Part shown: positions 1 through 6,465 of the stretch, one piece after another | How positions within the stretch are numbered: the first letter of the stretch is position 1 | How the letters are laid out: each line of letters opens with the position of its first letter | From: CAYVBJ01 sp964415185 | GTDB taxonomy: Bacteria > Bacteroidota > Rhodothermia > Balneolales > Balneolaceae | Length of the DNA stretch: 11,464 nucleotides | Reading direction: 5' to 3' | Assembly: GCA_964415185.1 (NCBI GenBank) | Contig: CAYPZI010000094.1 | Span: forward strand, 1 to 11,464 | Program-made: the position numbers and the translations under genes | The notes under the pieces: generated by a model | Databases searched by the model: none | Told to the model about the DNA's origin: nothing | The model's input: only the letters and a program-made list of their open reading frames with translations

Positions 1-24
1 CTCCGGTGCCTTGCCGGGGTATTA

Positions 25-190
25 GCCACCTTGAAGCGTCCCGACACGTGCTTTTCGTGGCGGGACCTCCAAGCGTGGCGGGTTAAATACCTCATAACCA
101 AGCTCCCTGCCACTAACCCACAACGCTACGCGGTGTTCCGAAAAGCCGGAACACGCGCGGAGGTTGTTCGAATCCAGGCATGGCGGGTTA
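25..190 (+). repeat. Two-hairpin dispersed repeat, copy A
   Basis: This is non-coding and recurs nearly identically at 5053-5194. Hairpin 1 (25-79) pairs GCCAC with GTGGC, CTTG with CAAG, GTCCCG with CGGGAC and CACG with CGTG around a 7-nt loop TGCTTTT. It has an AAGC/CTC internal loop (34-37/67-69) and a single bulged C at 74. Hairpin 2 (120-167) pairs ACAAC with GTTGT, CGCG with CGCG and GTGTTCCG with CGGAACAC around loop AAAAGC (141-146). It has a GCTA/GAG internal loop (125-128/160-162) and a bulged G at 155. The linker carries GCCAC at 109-113, which could instead pair with GTGGC at 75-79, so two mutually exclusive folds are possible. Bases 174-190 resemble the right arm of hairpin 1 (ATGGCGGGTTA against GTGGCGGGTTA), a possible further partial unit. 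The biological role is unknown to me. Confidence 0.85.
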
Positions 191-265
191 CGGAGTGTTT
201 TTATCACATCCCCTGATTTTGTACTTTATTCTGTTCACAAGCTTAACAATAATTCAATTCACTTC

Positions 266-1153
266 ATGAGTCAGAAACTTTCAAAAACGACTATCGGCCC
301 CTTTGAAATCACGGCAATTGAATGCGGCAGGTTTCGGCTTGACGGCGGTGCCATGTTCGGGGTAGTCCCCAAAACCCTGTGGAGCAAACAGATTGAATCC
401 GACGATAAAAACCGGATTCCCATGGCGATGCGCTGCCTTTTAATAAAATCCCTCAAAAAGGATAAACTCTATCTGGTCGACAATGGCTCGGGGACCAAAT
501 TTAACGAGAAGATGTCCAACATCTATTCTCTTGATTACGAACACAGCAATCTTGAGGATTCGCTGAAACAGGCCGGCGTTCATCCCGATGATATCACCGA
601 TATGGTTTTTTCACACCTGCATTTCGACCACTGCGGCGGGTCAACGTTTTACAACGAGTCAGGTGAACTGGAGCACCGCTTCAAAAATGCATTATATCAT
701 GTAAACAAACGTCACTGGGAAAATGCCACCCATCCGAACGACCGCGAAAAAGCCAGCTTTTTGAAGGAAAATATTGAGCCCCTCAAAGAAAGCGGACGTT
801 TAAACCTCGTGGACGATTTTCACTCATTCGAAGATGGTTTTGACTCGATTCCCGTAAACGGCCACACCACCGGCCAACATCTGCCCCGGATTCAACACAA
901 TGATCTCACCCTTGTGTATGCAGCCGATTTGTTTCCGACATCCGCCCACGTTCCCGTTCCCTGGGTAATGGGGTATGACATGTATCCCGTTCTTACGCTA
1001 CAGGAGAAGAAAGATATTCTGGAAAAAGCTGTTGAAAATAAATGGTATTTTTTCATGGAACATGATGCCTTTAATGAAGTGATAACCATCTCGGATGATA
1101 ACGGCAGGTACAAAGCCGGTGATTCGCTTACGTTAGATGATATCGGTGAATGA
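266..1153 (+). CDS. Metallo-beta-lactamase-fold hydrolase
   Basis: A 295-residue soluble enzyme of the MBL superfamily, expected to bind two metal ions and hydrolyse an ester, lactone or similar bond. The metal motif HLHFDH is at residues 117-122. It is followed by the His of GHTTGQH (H200), the bridging Asp of AADLFP (D221) and a late His in MEHD (H266), which is the standard order of ligands. The opening stretch ending GGAMFGVVPKTLW is typical of the branch related to methyl-parathion hydrolase and AHL lactonases, but the substrate cannot be read from sequence. I chose ATG 266 because an in-frame ATG at 164 lies inside the hairpin repeat, and the residues it would add look like repeat read-through rather than protein. 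No clear Shine-Dalgarno site precedes 266; the leader is AT-rich. The gene stands alone, 272 nt before the next one, and no signal peptide is evident. Confidence 0.88.
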   Translation: MSQKLSKTTIGPFEITAIECGRFRLDGGAMFGVVPKTLWSKQIESDDKNRIPMAMRCLLIKSLKKDKLYLVDNGSGTKFNEKMSNIYSLDYEHSNLEDSLKQAGVHPDDITDMVFSHLHFDHCGGSTFYNESGELEHRFKNALYHVNKRHWENATHPNDREKASFLKENIEPLKESGRLNLVDDFHSFEDGFDSIPVNGHTTGQHLPRIQHNDLTLVYAADLFPTSAHVPVPWVMGYDMYPVLTLQEKKDILEKAVENKWYFFMEHDAFNEVITISDDNGRYKAGDSLTLDDIGE

Positions 1154-1183
1154 TTTCATATAAATTTACATTTTGATATCATC
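1136..1183 (+). terminator. Weak dyad over the hydrolase stop codon
   Basis: GATGATATC at 1136-1144 and its exact reverse complement GATATCATC at 1175-1183 flank the stop codon of the hydrolase gene. They could form a 9-bp stem with a loop of about 30 nt. The stem is AT-rich, the loop is long and only a mixed AT stretch follows, so this is at best a weak transcript end. Confidence 0.2.
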
Positions 1184-1353
1184 CGATTTATAATAAATTT
1201 CTGCGTTAGCGTTTTTAAAGATAGTAATATGTATATGGTTGATTACAAAAGTGAAAACAAAAAACTGAAAAGGCAAAAGGACAAAATTAATTGTGAGACA
1301 GTAAATTGAATTTGGATCAATTTAAATTTTCAGTTTTTTATGCTTTTCAAAAT

Positions 1354-1369
1354 CCTGACAATTCTCAGG
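1354..1369. promoter_or_regulatory. Short dyad upstream of DUF4175 gene
   Basis: CCTGA and TCAGG bracket a short centre to make a 16-bp palindrome with one mismatched pair, about 57 nt before the TTG start. A TACAAT hexamer at 1390-1395 resembles a -10 box, but no matching -35 box is seen at normal spacing. It could be an operator or a small hairpin; the evidence is thin. The rest of 1154-1425 is AT-rich and shows nothing else I can support. Confidence 0.2.
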
Positions 1370-1425
1370 CATTTTAACTTTTTCTTTGATACAATCATAC
1401 CAACATTCATAAACCGGAACAACAC

Positions 1426-4400
1426 TTGAAGAACCAAAACAGTAAAGCATCTGTTTTAATTAATTTGCTGAAAAGCAGCAGGGATAACTTATCCCTGAAA
1501 AGAATTCTTTCGGGGATCTTTTTATCTGCTTCGTTATTTAGTACGGGTTTTTTGTTGATCTCCTGGCTTGAATCAACATTTTACTTTCCTGCAATAGTAA
1601 AAACACCGGCCCTGCTTATACTTCTGAGTATTGCTGTCATAACAGGTGTCTACCTTTTAAAAAAATACCCACCCGTATCGCTTCAGAAGTTTTACCTCAC
1701 ATTTTTCAGGTCTTCTGGCAAGCCGGAGCTTCTTCATGCGGTTGACCTTGCCATGGAGGAAGAAAAACGTGACTCTCCTTTTTACCGCCTTGCCATTGAA
1801 AAAAATCTGGAAAAGGAAAATTTTGAAACGTTAAAGAAAGAGCTGAACGGATTTTTAAAAGGAAGAGCCGTTCACAGGATTGCGATGTTTTCGTCAGCCT
1901 GGCTTGCGGTTTCCGTTCTCGGAGGAATTCTCTTTTTTTTAAGTTCCGATGCCGTCACCCGTACGCTTTCATTCTGGAAAGATTATGAGAAACCAAACCC
2001 TTATCAGTTTACTCTTCAACCTGGATCTGCAATCGTAGAACACGGAAGCGAATTTGCACCTGTCATCACGTTCGAGGGAGATACACCTGGAAAACTTTTC
2101 CTGGCACTGAAAACCGGCATCGAAGAAGAGTTCAGGCTGCGGCCCCTCAGGCAAACAGATGAGGAGTTTTCATTTACTTCACAACCTGTTGAATTGACTG
2201 CTGATGCCGACTACAAAATTATAATGGATGAGTTTGAAAGCCAGGTGCATAAAATAGAGGTTCAATTACGGCCACGTTTTGACTCATTAGTAGCAACCGT
2301 ACAGCCTCCTGCTTATACGGGACTCTCATCTGACAATTATACCTATCCTTTCACAACCATACCGGCCTACGAAGGATCGGAAGTTCAAATCGAAGCTTCA
2401 TCAAACAAACCGGTCAGTCAGGCTGAAATATTTTTCTCCGGAAAAAAAGAGATTTTCAATTTAAACGGGGAAGGTGAAAATAACAGCTTCTCATATGCTT
2501 TTACGGTAGCATCTGCCGATACCATACGTTTTCACCTTACGGATAAAGACAGCCTGACAAACAGGAATCCCTTCAGGTTCGCGGTTGATATGAAAGAAGA
2601 TGAAGCGCCATCCGCCCTCATACGGGAACCGGAAAACGAAAAAACCGTTGTAGATCCCAAAACCCTTGGAATCATTTATACGGCAACGGATGATTTCGGG
2701 CTTACAAGAGCCAGGCTTGAGTGGGAAATCAACCGTCCCTATGTAAATGAGCCGGAAAAAGGATCCATTGAACTAAATAAACCGGGAATCGGAACTACCG
2801 AACTTGTAGAATGGAATCTGGTTGACCTGGACCTGAGGCCGAGGGATGAAGTTACCTACCGGGTTCGGGTGTGGGATAATGATGGCATCAACGGCTCAAA
2901 ATCCGGGACCTCCCAGGAGATGAAATTATCGATACCCTCCATGACCGCTTTTTTTGATGAAATCGACTCAAAAGAGCGAGATGTACAAAATGATATCGAT
3001 GACATTTCCGGCAATTACGACGAGATGCAGAACCAGTATCAGGAGCTTCTCGAAAATTTGAAACAAAACAGGGATATCGGCTGGGATGAGCAGCAAAACG
3101 TCCGGGAACTTGAAGAGAGCCAAAAAAAGATTGAAGAGACTTTTCAAAATCTGAATGAAGAATTTGAGGAGCTTCGAGAACAGATTGAGGAAAGCAATTA
3201 CATGTCGGAAAGTACCATGAAAGCGTACCGGGAGCTTCAGGAACTCATGGAAGATCTTGACGACCCGGCCCTGCGCGAAGCCATGGAAGAGCTCAGGCGG
3301 TCCATGGAAAACATGAACCAGAGGCAGATAGAACAGGCTCTTCAAAATCTGCAATTTAACGAAGAGGTGTATCGTGAGAGGCTCAAGCGAACGGCAGAAC
3401 TTTTCAAAACCGTAAAAATGAACAGTGATCTCGATAAACTGGCAAAACAGTTTGAAGAGATGGCAGAAAACCTGGAAAAAACGGAAGAAGAAGGCAACCG
3501 CCTTGAAGACCTAAAAAACGAACTTGAATCCGGTAACGAAGACCTTGAAAAGATCAGGGAGCAAATTGAAAACCTGACTAAAAACCCGCCGGAACGTTTT
3601 CAGAAAAAGCTTGAAGAACTGCAAAATTCTTCCGGTCAAAATGCTGAAGAGATGCAGCAGGAATTGCAGGAGATGATGGATGAAGCTGAACAGCAGATGC
3701 AGGAAGGCCGCCCAAACCCGGGCGAGCAGCTTGATCAACAGCGTGACCAGATGGCCCGCCAGATGAGGCAACAATCCCGGCAGATGCAGCAGGCGATGCA
3801 GCAGATGAGCGGCCAGCAGATCCAGGTTAATCTCCTTGCGCTGCAGCGAGCGCTCTACACACTGATTGAATTGTCTCAAAGCCAGGAGTCATTAACACAG
3901 CATACTTCGGAAGTTGAGAACCGGAGCCAGGCGTTTATTGAACTGGCAAGAGAGCAAAAAAACATAAGTGATCAGTTTTCACACGTTGCAGATACGTTAT
4001 TTCAAATCTCTTCGGAAATACCGGGTCTTAGCAACCAGGTAAACCTTTTGAAATCGGAAGTTGAAAAAGATTTAAGCCAGGCAACGGATCAGATGGCAGA
4101 ACGGGACCGCCGGCGGGCTAACATAGCAGCCAGGGAGTCGATGGGCGGTATCAACAACCTTGCGTCCATGATTGCTTCCCTGATCGACCAGCTTTCGAAT
4201 CAACAGCAGGGAGGCGGCGGTGGAGGCACGATGAGCATGCAGCAGATGATCGAGCAGATGCAGCAGATGTCGGGCGAGCAGCAGATGCTCAATGAACAGA
4301 TGCAGCAGTTAATTAATGATGTTCAGGGTGACAGGCTGACAAAAGAGCAATCGGAACGGCTGGATCAGCTTGCACGCCAGCAGAATGAAATCCGGAAAAA

Positions 4401-4797
4401 GTTACAGGAGTTGCAGCAGAGTGGTGCACTGAAACAGGGCGATCGTGCCCTGAGCGAGATGCAGCGGATGATCGAGGATATGGAAGATTCCATTAACGAC
4501 ATGCGCGGTGGCATGACCGATCCGCTGATGGAGGAACGGCAACAAAATATTTTATCAAGGATGCTCAATGCCGAGAAATCACTCCAGGAACGCGGTGAGG
4601 ATGAGGAGCGTAAAGGCGAGCGTCCGCAGGACTTTGACCGCGCCATCCCGCCCGATATTACGCTTGAAGAGCTGAAGCAGGAAATCCGGACCCGCCTCCA
4701 GGATCCTGACTACACCCGGTTCCGTCAGGATTACCAGAGGATGATCGAACGCTATTTCGAACTGCTGCGCCGCATGGAAGGGGTACCGCAGTCCTGA
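1426..4797 (+). CDS. DUF4175-like membrane and coiled-coil protein
   Basis: A 1123-residue protein whose layout matches the DUF4175 family of Bacteroidota-type genomes and the alphaproteobacterial TIGR02302 group; function unknown. Hydrophobic helices lie near residues 27-48, 58-78 and 152-173. Residues of about 180-500 look like an extracytoplasmic beta-rich region with repeated Ig-like or cadherin-like stretches (for example around IIYTATDDFGL). From about 505 to 1065 it is highly charged, predicted coiled coil, with two Gln/Met-rich tracts (about 742-801 and 935-962) and a run of six glycines at 929-934. A conserved-looking tail follows (about 1075-1120, ITLEELKQEIRTRL). The TTG start at 1426 is chosen because an in-frame stop sits at 1387-1389 and the next in-frame ATG falls after the first two membrane helices. 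Relatives often sit near VWA, MoxR or DUF4159 genes; none is visible here. Length and the complete tail suggest it is intact. Confidence 0.78.
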   Translation: MKNQNSKASVLINLLKSSRDNLSLKRILSGIFLSASLFSTGFLLISWLESTFYFPAIVKTPALLILLSIAVITGVYLLKKYPPVSLQKFYLTFFRSSGKPELLHAVDLAMEEEKRDSPFYRLAIEKNLEKENFETLKKELNGFLKGRAVHRIAMFSSAWLAVSVLGGILFFLSSDAVTRTLSFWKDYEKPNPYQFTLQPGSAIVEHGSEFAPVITFEGDTPGKLFLALKTGIEEEFRLRPLRQTDEEFSFTSQPVELTADADYKIIMDEFESQVHKIEVQLRPRFDSLVATVQPPAYTGLSSDNYTYPFTTIPAYEGSEVQIEASSNKPVSQAEIFFSGKKEIFNLNGEGENNSFSYAFTVASADTIRFHLTDKDSLTNRNPFRFAVDMKEDEAPSALIREPENEKTVVDPKTLGIIYTATDDFGLTRARLEWEINRPYVNEPEKGSIELNKPGIGTTELVEWNLVDLDLRPRDEVTYRVRVWDNDGINGSKSGTSQEMKLSIPSMTAFFDEIDSKERDVQNDIDDISGNYDEMQNQYQELLENLKQNRDIGWDEQQNVRELEESQKKIEETFQNLNEEFEELREQIEESNYMSESTMKAYRELQELMEDLDDPALREAMEELRRSMENMNQRQIEQALQNLQFNEEVYRERLKRTAELFKTVKMNSDLDKLAKQFEEMAENLEKTEEEGNRLEDLKNELESGNEDLEKIREQIENLTKNPPERFQKKLEELQNSSGQNAEEMQQELQEMMDEAEQQMQEGRPNPGEQLDQQRDQMARQMRQQSRQMQQAMQQMSGQQIQVNLLALQRALYTLIELSQSQESLTQHTSEVENRSQAFIELAREQKNISDQFSHVADTLFQISSEIPGLSNQVNLLKSEVEKDLSQATDQMAERDRRRANIAARESMGGINNLASMIASLIDQLSNQQQGGGGGGTMSMQQMIEQMQQMSGEQQMLNEQMQQLINDVQGDRLTKEQSERLDQLARQQNEIRKKLQELQQSGALKQGDRALSEMQRMIEDMEDSINDMRGGMTDPLMEERQQNILSRMLNAEKSLQERGEDEERKGERPQDFDRAIPPDITLEELKQEIRTRLQDPDYTRFRQDYQRMIERYFELLRRMEGVPQS

Positions 4798-4800
4798 TTA

Positions 4801-4826
4801 TTCAAGCCACCTTTTCAAGCCACCTT
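4801..4826. repeat. 13-bp tandem duplication at left edge of repeat cluster
   Basis: TTCAAGCCACCTT occurs twice head to tail (4801-4813 and 4814-4826), three bases after the DUF4175 stop codon. The second copy is the start of hairpin 1 of copy B; the first is an orphan copy of that left end. A different 13-bp duplication bounds the right edge of the cluster (5189-5214). Confidence 0.9.
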
Positions 4827-5050
4827 GAAGCGTCCNNNNNNNNNNNNNNNNNNNNNNNNNNNNNNNNNNNNNNNNNNNNNNNNNNNNNNNNNNNNNNNNN
4901 NNNNNNNNNNNNNNNNNNNNNNNNNNNNNNNNNNNTTCCAACGCTGCGGGGAGCTCACTCCGTTCGCACGCCCGGAGGTTGGAAGTTATTGCCACTATCC
5001 CACAACGCTACGCGGTGCAAAAAGCGCACACGCGGAGGTTGTTCAAATTT
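4814..5050 (+). repeat. Hairpin repeat, copy B, interrupted by the N gap
   Basis: This copy begins like hairpin 1 (GCCACCTTGAAGCGTCC), is lost in the N run at 4836, and resumes with two complete hairpins. Hairpin 3 (4936-4984) pairs TTCCAAC with GTTGGAA and CGGG with CCCG across a GCTG/GAG internal loop (4943-4946/4975-4977). Hairpin 4 (5002-5042) pairs ACAAC with GTTGT, CGCG with CGCG and GTGC with GCAC around AAAAAGC, with a GCTA/GAG internal loop and a bulged A at 5030. The linker GCCACTATCCC before hairpin 4 matches that of copies A and C. Stems differ from copy A by paired changes, so the fold is kept while the sequence varies. Confidence 0.82.
4836..4935. other. Assembly gap of 100 N
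   Basis: Exactly 100 undetermined bases, the conventional placeholder for a scaffold gap of unknown size. It falls inside a repeat unit, so the real distance, the number of repeat units, and the join between the left and right halves of the window are uncertain. Confidence 0.97.
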
Positions 5051-5194
5051 AAGCCACCTTGAAGCGTCCCGACACGTGCTTTTCGTGGCGTGACCTCCAA
5101 GCGTGGCGGGCTAACCCCTCCTAAGCAAGCTTCCTGCCACTATCCCACAACGCTACGCGGTGTTCCGAAAAGCCGGAACACGCGCGGAGGTTGT
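5051..5194 (+). repeat. Hairpin repeat, copy C
   Basis: A near-identical copy of 25-167, in the same orientation and directly abutting copy B. Hairpin 1 spans 5053-5107 and hairpin 2 spans 5147-5194, with the same AAGC/CTC and GCTA/GAG internal loops, the same bulged C (5102) and bulged G (5082), and the same TGCTTTT and AAAAGC loops. One stem mismatch (T at 5091) distinguishes hairpin 1 from copy A; the linker has diverged more. Hairpin 2 ends 14 bases from the thiolase stop codon, so on the minus strand it would sit at the 3' end of the fatty-acid operon transcript. It has no following U-run, so it is not a classical intrinsic terminator. Confidence 0.87.
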
Positions 5195-5214
5195 GTTAAT
5201 TGGTTGTGTTAATT
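5189..5214. repeat. 13-bp tandem duplication across the thiolase stop
   Basis: GGTTGTGTTAATT occurs twice head to tail (5189-5201 and 5202-5214). The first copy contains the last arm of hairpin 2 of copy C. The second contains the thiolase stop codon (TTA at 5209-5211, read on the minus strand). The repeat edge and the gene end have thus been duplicated together. Confidence 0.9.
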
Positions 5215-6396
5215 CAGCCTCTCAAAAACCCCGGCTGCGCCCATGCCGCCGCCGATGCACATGGTTACCAGCCCGAATTGTTTGTCGCGCCGTTTAAGCT
5301 CGTACAGGATTTGTGTGGTCAGCTTCGCGCCGGTACAGCCCAGCGGGTGGCCCATCGCAATGGCGCCGCCGTTAACGTTTGTGATTTCCTGGTCGAACCC
5401 CAGCTTCCTGATTACAGCCAGGCTCTGCGCCGCGAAAGCTTCATTCAACTCAATCAGGTCTATATCATCCAGATCAAGGCCCGTTTGTTTCAGCACCTTG
5501 GGAACGGCTTCCACCGGTCCGATGCCCATATAATCCGGTGCAACACCTGCGACTGCAAATCCGTGATAGCGCGCCATCGGCTTCAATCCGAGCTCCTCCG
5601 CCTTTTTTTTGCTCATAACCACCACCGCCGAAGCCGCGTCATTCATCTGGGATGAATTGCCGGCAGTTACGGAACCACCGGCCTTAAAAACAGCAGTTAG
5701 CCCGGCAAGGGCTTCTTTCGAGGTATCCTTGCGAGGCCCCTCATCCGTGTCGAATTCGAATTCGTTCTCTTCCAATTCACCGGTACTGTTTACAAATTTG
5801 TGCTTCACTTTTACAGGAGCAATTTGTCCGTCGAAGTGCCCGTTTTCCCAGGCAGCCACGGCACGCTGATGGCTTTGAAGTGCAAACTCGTCCTGGTCTT
5901 CCCTGCCTACATCATATTTCTCGGCCACATTTTCGGCCGTAAGACCCATGCTGATATACATCTCCGGGTACTCATCCACAAGCTGCGGGTTCGGGTGGAC
6001 GGTATACCCGCCCATCGGAACCAGCGACATACTTTCTACCCCGCCGGCAATGATGATATCCGCTCCGCCAGCCATAATCCGTTCGGCAGCCATGGCAATG
6101 GTCTGCAGGCCGGATGAGCAAAAGCGGTTGATGGTCATTCCGGGTACGGAATTGGGAAGTCCGCCGAGAGCTGCAATTTGCCGGGCCACATTCAATCCCT
6201 GCGACGCCTCCGGGAATGCACAACCCATCACCACATCATCAATCATATCCGGCTCGAGCCCTGGCGAACGTTCAAGCAAATCACGGATCACAAGTCCGCC
6301 GAGTGAGTCTGGACGGGTAAACCGCAATGATCCTTTATTGGCTTTGCCACAGGGTGTTCTTGCTGCTGCCGTTATATAAATTTCTTCTCTGCTCAT
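5209..6396 (-). CDS. fadA: Acetyl-CoA C-acyltransferase (thiolase)
   Basis: A 395-residue thiolase of normal family length, expected to carry out the last step of beta-oxidation in the cytoplasm: cleavage of 3-ketoacyl-CoA with free CoA to give acetyl-CoA and a shortened acyl-CoA. The nucleophilic cysteine is C93 in NRFCSSG. NEAFA is at 318-322, the catalytic His is H350 in GHPLGCTGA and the second Cys is C380 in CIGGGMG, so all active-site residues are present. The ATG at 6396 is preceded by GAGGTG (complement of 6402-6407) with 5-nt spacing, the clearest Shine-Dalgarno site of the operon. It is the last gene of the operon, 69 nt after the dehydrogenase/hydratase gene. A biosynthetic acetoacetyl-CoA thiolase is possible from sequence alone, but the neighbours argue for degradation. 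Confidence 0.93.
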   Translation of the reverse strand: MSREEIYITAAARTPCGKANKGSLRFTRPDSLGGLVIRDLLERSPGLEPDMIDDVVMGCAFPEASQGLNVARQIAALGGLPNSVPGMTINRFCSSGLQTIAMAAERIMAGGADIIIAGGVESMSLVPMGGYTVHPNPQLVDEYPEMYISMGLTAENVAEKYDVGREDQDEFALQSHQRAVAAWENGHFDGQIAPVKVKHKFVNSTGELEENEFEFDTDEGPRKDTSKEALAGLTAVFKAGGSVTAGNSSQMNDAASAVVVMSKKKAEELGLKPMARYHGFAVAGVAPDYMGIGPVEAVPKVLKQTGLDLDDIDLIELNEAFAAQSLAVIRKLGFDQEITNVNGGAIAMGHPLGCTGAKLTTQILYELKRRDKQFGLVTMCIGGGMGAAGVFERLN

Positions 6397-6465
6397 TACT
6401 GCACCTCGATTTTATTCATTTTTAATTCCGGTTATTTTTATTCTCTTTTCGATTGAATTTAACAA

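Noticed and set aside
120..167. Integron attC site: AAC...GTT outer box, asymmetric spacer, extra-helical base, variable terminal stem
   Set aside because: The resemblance is real in outline, but the outer boxes only partly fit RYYYAAC/GTTRRRY, there is no integrase or cassette array, and the flanking genes are ordinary chromosomal ones. A covariance-model search would settle it.
160..180. tRNA-like T-arm sequence (GTTCGAATCC) in copy A
   Set aside because: No acceptor, D or anticodon arm fits, and the equivalent place in copies B and C does not keep the sequence.
31..216. Short open frames in the repeat copies (both strands), also at 4798-5052
   Set aside because: They run through the inverted repeats and partly through N; their peptides are translations of hairpin arms and have no start signals.
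164..265. N-terminal extension of the hydrolase from ATG 164
   Set aside because: The extra 34 residues come from the repeat and its flank; the family-like sequence begins shortly after Met at 266.
2968..4646. Minus-strand open frames inside the DUF4175 gene, rich in Leu, Phe, His and Ser
   Set aside because: These arise from the reverse complement of Glu/Gln/Lys-rich coiled-coil codons, a composition effect.
5053..5194. CRISPR array
   Set aside because: The copies are long, internally palindromic and unevenly spaced; there are no uniform spacers and no cas genes.
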